From: Acidobacteriota bacterium
GTDB taxonomy: Bacteria; Acidobacteriota; Terriglobia; Bryobacterales; UBA6623
Reading direction: 5' to 3'
DNA: 64,000 bases
Assembly (NCBI GenBank): GCA_016125275.1
Contig: WGMB01000001.1
Span: 1-64,000, forward strand
Of the stretch, positions 34,561-44,001 are shown one piece after another. The translations under genes were made by a program, and so were the position numbers. Numbering within the stretch: the first letter of the stretch is position 1; every line of letters begins with the position of its first letter. Under the pieces are notes generated by a model. It was not told the origin of the DNA, did not search any database, and saw only the letters and a program-made list of their open reading frames with translations.

Positions 34561-36960
34561 ATGTTGCTTCGTAGTCTCTTGTTGCTGCTGTCGTTCGCCG
34601 CCGGGCAATCCCTCTGGAGCCAGGCCGGCAAAACCTTGCCGACGATTGCGGATAAGACTCAAAACATGGAGATGAAGCAGGGGTATTTCCCTGTATTTCT
34701 CGACCGGGAGCAGAATTCGGCGTACTTGCAAATCGATCGATTGGACGAGGAATTCCTGTACGTCGGATGGCTGAGCCGCGGTTTGGGATACAACCCGATC
34801 GGCCTCGATCGAGCGCAACTGGGCGAGAGCCGCGTGGTGCGATTTCGGAGGCTGGGGAGCCGAGTGTTGCTGGAAGAGCCCAATCAGCGCTATCGGGCGA
34901 CGTCGGGCGATCCCGACGAGGTCCGCGCCGTGGAGGAGTCGTTCGCCTCGTCGGCGCTGTGGGGAGGGGACATCGTGGCGCAGACGGAAGGCTCGGTTCT
35001 GGTGGACCTGACGCCGTTTCTAGTGCGGGATTCGCATGGCGTCGCGCGGCAATTGCAGGAGTCCAATGGAGGGGATTTTCGGCTCGATCCCAAACGCAGC
35101 GCGTTGCTGCCGGACGAAGTGCGGACGTTTCCGCGCAACTGCGAGATCGAAGTCTTGTTGACCTTTGAGGGCGGCAAGCCCGGGCGGGGCGTGCGGGAGA
35201 CGACCCCGACGCCGGAGGCGTTGACCCTGCGTGTGCGGCACTCGCTGGTGGAGCTGCCTCCGGCCGGCTACCGGCCGCGCCGCTTCGATCCGCGTGCGGG
35301 CGTGATCCCCACGTCGTTCGCGGACTACGCCGCCCCGCTCGACGCGCCCCTGGAGACGCGCCGGATCATCCGGCATCGGCTGGAGAAGCGGGACCCGGCG
35401 TCGGCGGTTTCCGAACCGGTCGAGCCGATCACCTACTATCTGGACCGGGGCGCGCCGGAGCCGGTGAGGTCGGCGCTGCTGGAAGGCGCCCGCTGGTGGA
35501 ACCAGGCGTTCGAGGCGGCCGGGTATCGCGACGGCTTTCGTGTGGAGCTGTTGCCCGAGGACGCCGATCCGCTGGACCTGCGCTACAACGTGATCAACTG
35601 GGTGCACCGCTCGACCAGGGGCTGGAGCTACGGCGGCTCGGTGATCGATCCCCGGACTGGCGAGATCCTCAAGGGGGTGGTCACTTTGGGGTCGCTGCGC
35701 GTGCGGCAGGACCGGCTGCTGTTCGAGGGGCTGATCCCGTACTTCGGTCCGAGCAAGCCGGCGGGCCCGTCGCCGGTGGAGGTGGCCTTGGCGCGGCTGC
35801 GTCAGCTCTCCGCGCATGAGGTGGGCCACACGCTGGGCTTCGCGCACAACTTTGCGGCCTCGACCTATGGGCGCGGCTCGGTGATGGACTATCCGGCGCC
35901 GCTGGTGAAGATCACAGAGGACAGCCGGCTGGACCTGCGAGACGCCTACGCGGTGGGGATGGGCGCTTGGGACGAGACGATCGTGCGCTACGCCTATTCC
36001 GACTTTCCGCCCGGCGTCGACGAGACGGCGGCGCTCGACCGGATCTTGGCCGAGGCCCATCAGAAGGGCCAACTGTTCCTCTCCGACGCCGAGGCCCGCC
36101 CGCTCGGCGCGCCGCATCCGCTGGCCTCACTGTGGGACAACGGGGCGGACCCGGTGGCGGCTCTGCGGCAGACGATGGAGGTCCGCCGAATCGCTCTGGA
36201 GCAGTTCGGGCTGGACAACGTGCCGACCGGGACGCCGCTGTCAGAGCTGGAGCTGTGGCTGACGCCGCTGTACCTGCACCATCGCTACCAGGTGGAGGCC
36301 ACCGTGAAGATGCTGGGCGGCCTCTCGTTCGACTACGGCGTGCGGGGCAAGACCGGCGAGAAGGTCGAGACGGTTCCGGCGGACCGGCAGGAAGCGGCGC
36401 TGAAGGCCCTGCTCGAAACGCTCGATCCGGCCGCCCTGGCGCTGCCGGAGAGGATTCTGGGGCTGATTCCGCCGCCGGCGTACGGGTACAACGATCGGCG
36501 GGAAGGGATGGAGAGCCGCTCCGGCCGGCGTTTCGATCCGCTGGCGGCCGCCCGGATCGCGATCGACACGACGCTGGCGGCGATGCTGGAGCCCGCGCGG
36601 GCGGCTCGTTTGGTCGAGCAACAGGCTCGGGACCAACAGATGCCGGGGCTGACGTCGGTGTTCGACGCGATCCGCAAGAAACTGCGCGTTGGCGGGGGCG
36701 GCGTGCCGAGCGACCGCTGGCAAGCCCTGGTGCAGAGCGAAGCCCAGGCGGCCTACGCGGAACAGTTGATGGCGTTGGCGAGAGAACGCACGGCGCCGCC
36801 GATGGTTCGGCAGGCGGCCGAACGGGAGTTGGAACATCTGGCGCAGTTTGCATCGACGCCGCCGGAGGTCCAGCGCTTTCTGAAGCGGCCGGCCGAGGAG
36901 GCTCAGCCCCCAGCCCCGCTGCCGGCGCCGCCGGGGAGTCCGATCGGGGCGCCTCTGTAA
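34561..36960 (+). CDS. Exported zinc metalloprotease (DUF5117/DUF4953 type)
   Basis: A 799-residue exported protein. The ATG at 34561 gives the signal MLLRSLLLLLSFAAGQSLWS. The N-terminal half contains the DUF5117-like region (FLYVGWLSRGLGYNPIGLDR, LGESRVVRFRRLGSRVLLEE). The catalytic part has ARWWNQAFEAAGYRDGF and the extended zinc motif HEVGHTLGFAHNF at about residues 419-431, followed by GSVMDYPAP, the Met-turn. This is a metzincin-like arrangement. The C-terminal 350 residues are helical, and the tail is Pro-rich. The substrate is unknown. A beta-barrel gene follows 10 bases downstream. Confidence 0.9.
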   Translation: MLLRSLLLLLSFAAGQSLWSQAGKTLPTIADKTQNMEMKQGYFPVFLDREQNSAYLQIDRLDEEFLYVGWLSRGLGYNPIGLDRAQLGESRVVRFRRLGSRVLLEEPNQRYRATSGDPDEVRAVEESFASSALWGGDIVAQTEGSVLVDLTPFLVRDSHGVARQLQESNGGDFRLDPKRSALLPDEVRTFPRNCEIEVLLTFEGGKPGRGVRETTPTPEALTLRVRHSLVELPPAGYRPRRFDPRAGVIPTSFADYAAPLDAPLETRRIIRHRLEKRDPASAVSEPVEPITYYLDRGAPEPVRSALLEGARWWNQAFEAAGYRDGFRVELLPEDADPLDLRYNVINWVHRSTRGWSYGGSVIDPRTGEILKGVVTLGSLRVRQDRLLFEGLIPYFGPSKPAGPSPVEVALARLRQLSAHEVGHTLGFAHNFAASTYGRGSVMDYPAPLVKITEDSRLDLRDAYAVGMGAWDETIVRYAYSDFPPGVDETAALDRILAEAHQKGQLFLSDAEARPLGAPHPLASLWDNGADPVAALRQTMEVRRIALEQFGLDNVPTGTPLSELELWLTPLYLHHRYQVEATVKMLGGLSFDYGVRGKTGEKVETVPADRQEAALKALLETLDPAALALPERILGLIPPPAYGYNDRREGMESRSGRRFDPLAAARIAIDTTLAAMLEPARAARLVEQQARDQQMPGLTSVFDAIRKKLRVGGGGVPSDRWQALVQSEAQAAYAEQLMALARERTAPPMVRQAAERELEHLAQFASTPPEVQRFLKRPAEEAQPPAPLPAPPGSPIGAPL

Positions 36961-36970
36961 ACTCTTGGGA

Positions 36971-37447
36971 ATGGAGTTTGGATGGATTCGGCGGGGGATT
37001 CTCCCGGCGCTCTTGTTCTCGATCGCTTGCTTGCCCGGTCTGCAGGCGCAGTCCCACGGCTACGGATTCGTGGGGTCGACGATCGGCGACGCTCCGCTCG
37101 ACGGCGCCTTTCGCTACGGGCTCGGCGCGGCCTGGGCCGTGTTTCCGCACGTGACGTTTGGCGGGGAGATCGGCCGGGTGAAGAGCAATGGCGGCGGGCT
37201 GATCGCCTCCGGCAACGTGGGCGTCCACCTGCGGCGGCGGGCCGCTTCGGGGTTTGACCCGTTCGTGACCGGCGGCCTGACTGGGGCGAAGGTGTACGGC
37301 GAGACTGCGGCTTGGACGAACGTGGGCGGCGGCGTCAACTACTGGTTCCAATCGCATCTCGCGCTGCGGGGAGAGTTCCGGACCTACCGAGGGGGCTCGG
37401 ACCGCAACGGATTCTCCGAGCTGCGGTTCGGTATCTCGATCCGCTAG
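36971..37447 (+). CDS. Outer-membrane beta-barrel protein
   Basis: A 158-residue protein. ATG at 36971 (a TTG six bases upstream is the alternative). Signal peptide EFGWIRRGILPALLFSIACL. The mature part shows alternating hydrophobic strands with Gly turns (GYGFVGSTIGDAPLDGAFRY, AAWAVFPHVTFGGEIGRVKS, VNYWFQSHLALRGEFRTYRG) and ends in an amphipathic strand (ELRFGISIR), the pattern of a small 8-strand barrel. It begins 10 bases after the metalloprotease and is likely in its operon. Confidence 0.78.
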   Translation: MEFGWIRRGILPALLFSIACLPGLQAQSHGYGFVGSTIGDAPLDGAFRYGLGAAWAVFPHVTFGGEIGRVKSNGGGLIASGNVGVHLRRRAASGFDPFVTGGLTGAKVYGETAAWTNVGGGVNYWFQSHLALRGEFRTYRGGSDRNGFSELRFGISIR

Positions 37448-37531
37448 GAAGGCGCAAGAAGATCGTTGGCCGAGGCTCACTAAAGGGGAACCTCTGCGTC
37501 CATTTCGCGTATTCCGCTAGGACGCTCGACC

Positions 37532-39943
37532 ATGCCTTTCGACCAACTGCGACAAGACCTGACCTACACCGCCCGCGCCTTTCGCCGCGATCCAGGCTTT
37601 TTCGGCATTGCGGCTCTCATCGTCGGATTGGGCATCGGCGCTTCTACCGCCGTGTTCAGCGTGGTGGACGCCGTGTTGTGGCGGCCGCTGCCTTTCGAGC
37701 AGCCGGAGCGACTGGTGCGCGTGGCCAACACGGGCGGCTCGGGCCTTTCGAGCGTGACGTCGCGCTCGTCGAACTTGCGCGACTGGCGAAAGCTGAACCG
37801 CACGTTCGAGGATCTGGCGGGCTATTTCGCGTTCTTTGACTACGAGCGGTTCACGCTGCGCGAGGAGGGCGAGGCCGAACGCTTGGTCGGCGTGGGCGTG
37901 ACCGAGACTTTTTTGCCGATGCTGGGCGTGGAGCCGGCGCTGGGTCGCGGATTTACCAGCGAGGAGTGCGCCTGGGGCGGCCCGGGGGCGATACTGCTGA
38001 CGCATCGTTTCTGGCAGCGGCGCTTTGGCGGAGAGGCCGGCGTGGTGGGACGGACGCTGCGGCTCAACGATCAGGCCATGACGGTGGTCGGGGTGCTGCC
38101 CGACTCGTTCGACTTCGCGTCGATCTTCTCGCCGGGCGCCCGCATCGACTTTCTGCGGCCGTTTCCCGTGGCTGACCAGACCGACCGCTGGGGCAACACT
38201 CTGGCGGTGATCGGCCGGCTCAAGCCCGACGTGGGCGTCGGCCAAGCGCAGAGCGACCTGGACCGCGTGAACGAGAGGCTGCATGAGGAAGATCCGCGGC
38301 GCTGGGGGCTCGGCGCGAAGGTCAGCGATCTGCGCGAGCACATTACGGGCAACTTCCGCGATTCGCTGACGTTGCTGGCGGCGGCGGTGGGGTTGGTGCT
38401 GCTGATCACGTGTACGAATTTGTCGAACCTGTTGCTGGCCCGGGCGGCTTCGCGGCGGCGCGAGGTGGCCGTGCGCAGCGCCCTGGGCGCCGGCAAGATG
38501 CGCCTGGTGCGGCAGATGCTGACCGAGTCGCTGACGCTGGCGGCCGCGGGAGGGCTGCTGGGCGTGACCGCCGCGTACCTGCTGACGCGTGCGGCGGCGG
38601 CCACCGAGGCCGTCACGATTCCCTTGCTGCGGACCGTCGAAACCGACGCCGCCGCGCTGGGATTCGCCTTCGCGGCGACGCTGGCGACGGGCCTCCTGTT
38701 CGGGCTGGTTCCGGCATTGCGGCTCTCCGGCGAGCACGAATCCTTGCGAGACGCCGGCCGCGGCATGAGCGAGAGCAAGGGGCGCGGCTGGTTGCGGGGG
38801 GCGCTGGTGGTGTCAGAAGTGGCGCTGGCGCTGGTGCTGCTGGTGGGCGCGGGACTGCTGCTGCGCAGCTTCCTGGCCTTGCTCGACACGGACCTGGGGT
38901 TCCGGCCGGAGCAGCGCATCGCCTGGCGGGTGGAGACCAACCGGGACTTCGACACCCTGACCCAGCGGGTGAGCTTCTATGACCAAATGGTGCGCGCTGT
39001 ACGGAACCTGCCGGGCGTGACCGCCGTAGGCCTCACGGACACCTTGCCGCTCGGCCGCAACCGCGAGTGGGGCATGGGCGCCAAGGGAGAGGTCTACGCC
39101 GACGGCGAGTATCCCAGCGCCTTCCCGCGGATGATCAGCCCGGGCTACTTCGACGCCATGGGCATCCAATTGGTCGAGGGCAGAGGATTTACGCCGAACG
39201 ACACGGAGGAATCTGAGCCTGTGGTGGTGGTGAACGAGACGATGGCGGAGAAGCTCTGGCCCGGCCGCAATCCGATCGGCGCGGTCCTGGTGAACAACCG
39301 CGACTGGACCGTGGTGGGCGTGGCGGCGAACGTGCGCCACAGCTCCCTGGAAGAAGAGGGAGGCCTGGAAGTCTACTTCCCCATGGCCCAGCAGGGAGAC
39401 TGGGGCGCCGTGGACTTGGTGCTGGAAACGACTCTGCCTGCGGAGTCGATGGTGGCTTCGGTGCGGCAAGCGCTGGGCGAGGTGGACCCCTTGATGCCGA
39501 CCAGTGAGTACCAGACGCTGGACGCCATCGTGGACCGGGCCGCATCGCCGCGCCGCTTCCTGGTCTCGTTGCTCGGCGCCTTCGCCCTGGCGGCCGTCGT
39601 TCTGGCCTTGCTGGGGATCTACGGCGTGGTGTCGTATTCGGTGGGCCAGCGGCGGCGCGAGATCGGCATCCGTATGGCGCTGGGGGCGACCGACCGCAAT
39701 GTGCGGCTACAGGTGCTGCGGCGGACGCTGGCGCTGGCGGCGTTGGGGATTGCGATCGGGGTAGCGGGCGCGTTGGCGCTGACGCGCGTGATGGGCTCGC
39801 TGCTCTACGGCGTCGGCGCGATGGACCCGGTCACCTTCGCCGCCGCCGTGGGGCTGCTGCTCCTCACGGCTTTGGCCGCCGGCTATTTGCCGGCGTTGCG
39901 GGCTTCCCGGGTCCACCCGGCTACGGTCTTGCAAGAGTCCTAG
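37532..39943 (+). CDS. ADOP-type MacB/FtsX permease without its own ATPase
   Basis: An 803-residue inner-membrane protein, of the acidobacterial duplicated orphan permease type. Two MacB-periplasmic-core plus FtsX units are fused. The first starts DLTYTARAFRRDPGFFGIAA and LIVGLGIGASTAVFSVVDAV. The first FtsX helices include LLITCTNLSNLLLARAASRR and REVAVRSALGAGKMRLVRQM. The second FtsX ends with RREIGIRMALGATDRNVRLQ and PALRASRVHPATVLQES. Eight membrane segments are expected. The partner ATPase is usually encoded elsewhere, and none is adjacent. Likely role: mechanotransmission or efflux of an unknown substrate. Its stop codon overlaps that of the convergent ugd gene. Confidence 0.95.
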   Translation: MPFDQLRQDLTYTARAFRRDPGFFGIAALIVGLGIGASTAVFSVVDAVLWRPLPFEQPERLVRVANTGGSGLSSVTSRSSNLRDWRKLNRTFEDLAGYFAFFDYERFTLREEGEAERLVGVGVTETFLPMLGVEPALGRGFTSEECAWGGPGAILLTHRFWQRRFGGEAGVVGRTLRLNDQAMTVVGVLPDSFDFASIFSPGARIDFLRPFPVADQTDRWGNTLAVIGRLKPDVGVGQAQSDLDRVNERLHEEDPRRWGLGAKVSDLREHITGNFRDSLTLLAAAVGLVLLITCTNLSNLLLARAASRRREVAVRSALGAGKMRLVRQMLTESLTLAAAGGLLGVTAAYLLTRAAAATEAVTIPLLRTVETDAAALGFAFAATLATGLLFGLVPALRLSGEHESLRDAGRGMSESKGRGWLRGALVVSEVALALVLLVGAGLLLRSFLALLDTDLGFRPEQRIAWRVETNRDFDTLTQRVSFYDQMVRAVRNLPGVTAVGLTDTLPLGRNREWGMGAKGEVYADGEYPSAFPRMISPGYFDAMGIQLVEGRGFTPNDTEESEPVVVVNETMAEKLWPGRNPIGAVLVNNRDWTVVGVAANVRHSSLEEEGGLEVYFPMAQQGDWGAVDLVLETTLPAESMVASVRQALGEVDPLMPTSEYQTLDAIVDRAASPRRFLVSLLGAFALAAVVLALLGIYGVVSYSVGQRRREIGIRMALGATDRNVRLQVLRRTLALAALGIAIGVAGALALTRVMGSLLYGVGAMDPVTFAAAVGLLLLTALAAGYLPALRASRVHPATVLQES

Positions 39944-41310
39944 ACGGCGGGCGCCAGCCGCATGGCCGTCCGGCGGCCACGGCCCACGCCGTGGTACTCG
40001 AAGCCCAGGGCGCTCATGGACTCAGGGTCGAGCAGGTTGCGGCCGTCGAGCAGCAAGGGGCGGACCATGCGGGCCTTGACGGCGGCCAAATCGACCTGGC
40101 GGAACTGCGGCCAGTCGGTGAGGATCAGCAGCGCTTCGGCGCGATCGGCGGCGGCTTCGGCGGAGTCGGCCAACTCGATGCCGGGCGCCTCGCGGGCGGC
40201 TTCGTCGGCGGCCTGCGGGTCGTAGGCGACGACGCGCGCGCCCTCGGCCTGTAGCCGCTGGATGACCGACACGGCGGGCGAGAACCGCATGTCGTCGGTG
40301 TGCGGCTTGAAGGCCAGGCCCCAGGCGGCGATGCGTTTGCCCTTCAGAATCCACAGCTCATCGCGCAGCGTCTGCACGAAGCGGTCGACCTGGCCGGCGT
40401 TGATGCGCTCGATCTCGCGCAGCAGGCTGAAGTCGCAGCCGTTCTTCTCCGCCATGCGGATGAACGATTGCAGGTCCTTGGGGAAGCAGAAGCCTCCGAA
40501 GCCGATGCCCGCTTGCAGGAACTTGGGGCCGATGCGCGCGTCCAGACCCATGCCGGCGGCCACCAGGCGGACGTCCGCTCCGACGGCGTCGCACAGCCGC
40601 GAGACCATGTTGATGTAGGAGATCTTGGTGGACAGGAAGGAGTTGGAGGCGTGCTTGATGATCTCAGCCGTGTTGCGATTGGCGGCGATCAGCGGGGCCT
40701 GGCCTTCGGTGTCGACTTCCACGTCGCTCGGGCGCCAGGAGAAGGCGCGCTGGACGATCGGCTCGTAGACCTCGCGCAGCAGGCCCTCGGCCCACTCGCT
40801 CTCCACGCCGATGACGATGCGGGAGGGGAAGAGGAAGTCCACCACGGCCGTGCCTTCGGCCAGGAATTCGGGGTTCGAGGCGACCTCGGACTCGGCGGCG
40901 CCGTAGACGGCGAGGGTCTTCTCGAGACGCTCGCCTGTCTGCACCGGCACGGTGCTCTTTTCCACCAGAAGCTTGGGCGAACGAGCGGCGACGGCGATCT
41001 GCCGAGCGACGGCCTCTACGGCCGACATATCGGCCTCGCCGTCCGGCAACGGCGGCGTGCCGACGCACAAAAACAGCACATCGGCATGCTCGGCGCCTTC
41101 GGCAATCGAGGCGGACCAGTGCAGCCGGCCGGCCGCAATATTGCGAGTCAACAACTCCTCGAGATGGGGCTCGAAGAAGGGCGTGCGCCCGGCCGCGAGG
41201 GCCTCCAGCTTGCGGGGATCGTTGTCCACACACAAAACGTCATGACCGATTTCGGCCAGACAAGCTCCCGCGACGAGGCCAACGTGACCGGCTCCAATGA
41301 CACTCACTTT
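39940..41310 (-). CDS. ugd: UDP-glucose 6-dehydrogenase
   Basis: A 456-residue cytosolic enzyme oxidising UDP-glucose to UDP-glucuronate with two NAD+, for polysaccharide synthesis. The ATG at 41310 (GGAGG about 11 bases upstream) gives MKVSVIGAGHVGLVAGACLA, the N-terminal Rossmann motif. Other blocks are CVGTPPLPDGEADMSAV, VEKSTVPVQTGERL, NPEFLAEGTAVVDF, the lysine in EIIKHASNSFLSTKISYINM, and the catalytic Cys276 in GFGGFCFPKDLQSF. The family usually has Ser, not Phe, before that Cys. The open frame to 41370 is not needed. The stop overlaps the ADOP stop. Confidence 0.95.
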   Translation of the reverse strand, partial: KVSVIGAGHVGLVAGACLAEIGHDVLCVDNDPRKLEALAAGRTPFFEPHLEELLTRNIAAGRLHWSASIAEGAEHADVLFLCVGTPPLPDGEADMSAVEAVARQIAVAARSPKLLVEKSTVPVQTGERLEKTLAVYGAAESEVASNPEFLAEGTAVVDFLFPSRIVIGVESEWAEGLLREVYEPIVQRAFSWRPSDVEVDTEGQAPLIAANRNTAEIIKHASNSFLSTKISYINMVSRLCDAVGADVRLVAAGMGLDARIGPKFLQAGIGFGGFCFPKDLQSFIRMAEKNGCDFSLLREIERINAGQVDRFVQTLRDELWILKGKRIAAWGLAFKPHTDDMRFSPAVSVIQRLQAEGARVVAYDPQAADEAAREAPGIELADSAEAAADRAEALLILTDWPQFRQVDLAAVKARMVRPLLLDGRNLLDPESMSALGFEYHGVGRGRRTAMRLAPAV

Positions 41311-41550
41311 CATCGAGCTGCTTCCTCCGTAAACCTGCTCCAATTGGAGCATAGCTGTGCAAGAATTCAAAACGGATTAGGGGAAAGGCTTAGACCGCCG
41401 GAGGCTTTGCACGACCGTGAAAGGCCGGGAAACCAAGCGACGTGCGGCCCTCGCGGCGCGCCCCCCGCAATACCCTCTGCGCTCCCCGTTACAGGGCCGT
41501 AACCAACCGGACTGTCCGGCTCGTCCAATGCCGGCAAGGAGGGCTTCGCC

Positions 41551-42624
41551 CTGTCCATCTGGCTGCTCCTAAAGTTCGTGGGTGGTCTGGCGCTGCTGGT
41601 GGGCGGCGCCTCTTGGTTGGTAAACGGGGCGTCCCGGTTCGCGGCTGCGGCGGGAGTTGCGCCGCTGGTGATCGGGCTGACGGTGGTGGCGTACGGCACC
41701 AGCGCGCCGGAGCTGGCCGTGAGCGTGCAGGCGGCCTTCGCCGGTTCGGCCGGGGTGGCGCTGGGCAACGTCGTCGGCAGCAACATTTTCAACGTGCTGG
41801 TCGTGCTCGGCCTGTCGGCCCTGATTGCGCCGCTGGCGGTCGATCGAGACCTGCTGCGGCGGGACATCGGCGTGATGATCGCGGTCTCGGCGGCGCTGAT
41901 GGCGCTGGCGGCGGACGGGAACGTGGGACGGCTCGACGGCCTCGGACTGGCGGCTGCCGGCGTGCTGTACACGGCCTGGCTGGCGAGGTCCGCCCGGACC
42001 GGGGATGAGCCGGCGGCCGAGCCCGCCTCTCTATTCCCCAACCGGGGTCTCGCAAGGGCCGGGGCGCAGTTGGTGGGCGGATTCGCCGCCTTGATCCTGG
42101 GCGCGGCCTGGCTGGTGGACAGCGCCACGGCCTGGGCCCAGGCGCTGGGCGTGAGCGACCTCATCATCGGCCTGACGGTGGTGGCCGCCGGCACCTCTCT
42201 GCCCGAGGTGGCGGCCTCGGCGGCGGCGGCCCTGCGCGGCGAGCGCGATCTGGCGCTGGGCAACGTGGTGGGCAGCAACATCTTCAACATCCTGTTCGTG
42301 CTGGGGTTGGCGGCGGCGCTGTCGCCCGACGGCGTCGACGTCTCAGTGGGCGCCCGGCGCCACGATCTGCCGATCATGCTGGCGACGGCGGTGGTCTGCC
42401 TGCCCATCGCGTTCACCAAAACACAGATCGACCGTTGGGAGGGCGGACTGTTGCTGGGCGGCTATCTCTCGTACTCGGTTTGGCTGTTTCTTTCGGCCAC
42501 CGAGCATGAAGCGGCCGGGCTGTACAGCGACTGGATGGTGTGGATCGTGATTCCCCTGACGGGGCTGATGCTGTTCGGTCTGGCCTTTCAGCAGTGGCGG
42601 CGAGGCTCTTCGGCGAAGGGCTGA
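41551..42624 (+). CDS. Cation/Ca2+ exchanger of the CaCA family (YrbG-like), CTG start
   Basis: A 357-residue membrane antiporter. Two inverted alpha-repeats carry the ion site: GTSAPELAVS (about 49-58) with GNVVGSNIFN (about 72-81), and GTSLPEVAAS (214-223) with GNVVGSNIFN (about 238-247). About ten membrane segments. The first helix is complete only if translation starts at the CTG at 41551 (LSIWLLLKFVGGLALLVGG), which has a perfect AAGGAGG at 41536-41542, eight bases upstream. The GTG at 41578 would cut the helix and has no such signal. Likely Ca2+ or Na+ export. Confidence 0.93.
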   Translation: MSIWLLLKFVGGLALLVGGASWLVNGASRFAAAAGVAPLVIGLTVVAYGTSAPELAVSVQAAFAGSAGVALGNVVGSNIFNVLVVLGLSALIAPLAVDRDLLRRDIGVMIAVSAALMALAADGNVGRLDGLGLAAAGVLYTAWLARSARTGDEPAAEPASLFPNRGLARAGAQLVGGFAALILGAAWLVDSATAWAQALGVSDLIIGLTVVAAGTSLPEVAASAAAALRGERDLALGNVVGSNIFNILFVLGLAAALSPDGVDVSVGARRHDLPIMLATAVVCLPIAFTKTQIDRWEGGLLLGGYLSYSVWLFLSATEHEAAGLYSDWMVWIVIPLTGLMLFGLAFQQWRRGSSAKG

Positions 42625-42657
42625 GCGGAAGCGGGTCGCTGCGGCCTCCGGCGCCGG

Positions 42658-42672
42658 TATACTCTGGGTTCC
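42658..42672 (+). promoter_or_regulatory. -10 element abutting the tolC-type gene
   Basis: TATACT at 42658-42663 (five of six matches) ends nine bases before the ATG at 42673. CTGGGTTCC between them contains no Shine-Dalgarno. This suggests a leaderless or near-leaderless mRNA for the export operon. Confidence 0.45.
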
Positions 42673-44001
42673 ATGAGGCTCCGTTGTCTGGCCGTCGGAC
42701 TCCTGCTGACCACGGCCCTGTCCGCCGCTGAGCGGCCGAGCATTCCCGCGCGCCTGACGTTGCGCGAGGCGCTCTCCATCGCACTGGATCGCTCGCCGGC
42801 GCTGCGGCTGGCCGCCGCGCGTGAGCGGCAGGCCGAGGGTGAGACGCAGTTGGCCCGGTCGGAGCTGATGCCGCACCTGGGCGTGACGGTCTCGCAGGCG
42901 AGCATGACGCGGAACCTGGCCGTGCTCGGGTTGACCGACAAGACCCTCGGCGGCCGGGACGTGCAGAGCCGCGTGGGCCCCTTCGGGGTCTTCGACGCCC
43001 GCGTGGCGGTGACGCAGGACGTCTTCGACCTCAGCGAGCGGCGCCAGTACAAGGCGGCGGGCCAGCGGCGCGAGGCCGCCGTGGCCGGGTCGCTGGACGT
43101 TCGCGAGGAGCTGACCTACAAGGTCGTGACGGCGTACATTGACGCGCTGCGCGCCCAGGCCTCCAGCGCCACCTTGCGCAAGCAGATGGCGCTGGCGCGA
43201 CAGCTCCATACGATCACCGTGGACCGGCTGGAGCAAGGCGTGGCCAGCCGGCTCGACGAACGCAGGGCGCTGCAGCAGACCCACAACCTGCAGCAGTTGC
43301 TGCTGGAGGCCGAGTCGATGGCCGAGACCGCCAAGCTACAGCTCTCCGCGGTGATCCACGCGAAGCCGACCGCGGAGTACGAGCTGGCGGACGTACACCT
43401 GTTCTACGACGTCGCCTCGATCGAGCCGCAAGAGGTGGTGGGCAAGGCGCTGGCGGCGCGGCCGGACGCCAAGGCGGCCGCGGCGCGGCTGCGGGCCGCC
43501 GAAACCGACCGCAAGGCGGCCCAGGCGATCTCACTGCCGCGCGTCTCCTTCTATGCCGATTACGGCCAGAGCGGCAACCAGCTCTACGCCAACCTCAATA
43601 CCTATACCGTTCGGGGCCAGGTGGGCGTGCCGATCTACTTCGGCGGCCGAGCGTCGGCGGAGCGCCAGAGGGCGCAGGCCGGAGTGGACGCCGCCGCGGC
43701 GGAGCTGGAGCAGATTCAGGCCGAGATCGAAGCCGAGGCGCTGGCCGGCGCGGCGCAGGTCGAGTCGGCGCGGCGGCAGGTGGAGGTCGCCTCTGAAGGC
43801 GTCAGCCTGGCCGAAGAGGAGATCGACCTGACCACGGCGCGGTTCACCTCCGGCGCGGCCGACAACACTGAGCTGCTGGCGGCGCAGGACCGCTTGGCTC
43901 GCGCGGAAGAGAACCGCATCCGAGCGCTCTACCGTCTGAACTTGGCGCGGGCCGCGTTGCATCGAGCGACGGGCCAGGCCGAGCAGACCTACCGGAATTG
44001 A
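42673..44001 (+). CDS. TolC-family outer-membrane efflux protein
   Basis: A 442-residue outer-membrane channel with signal peptide MRLRCLAVGLLLTTALSAA. Two OEP repeats of long coiled-coil helices: LREALSIALDRSPALRLAAA and LDVREELTYKVVTAYIDALR in the first, VVGKALAARPDAKAAAARLR and QVEVASEGVSLAEEEIDLTT in the second. It forms the exit duct for the pump encoded just downstream. The stop overlaps the next start (TGATG at 43999-44003). Confidence 0.93.
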   Translation: MRLRCLAVGLLLTTALSAAERPSIPARLTLREALSIALDRSPALRLAAARERQAEGETQLARSELMPHLGVTVSQASMTRNLAVLGLTDKTLGGRDVQSRVGPFGVFDARVAVTQDVFDLSERRQYKAAGQRREAAVAGSLDVREELTYKVVTAYIDALRAQASSATLRKQMALARQLHTITVDRLEQGVASRLDERRALQQTHNLQQLLLEAESMAETAKLQLSAVIHAKPTAEYELADVHLFYDVASIEPQEVVGKALAARPDAKAAAARLRAAETDRKAAQAISLPRVSFYADYGQSGNQLYANLNTYTVRGQVGVPIYFGGRASAERQRAQAGVDAAAAELEQIQAEIEAEALAGAAQVESARRQVEVASEGVSLAEEEIDLTTARFTSGAADNTELLAAQDRLARAEENRIRALYRLNLARAALHRATGQAEQTYRN

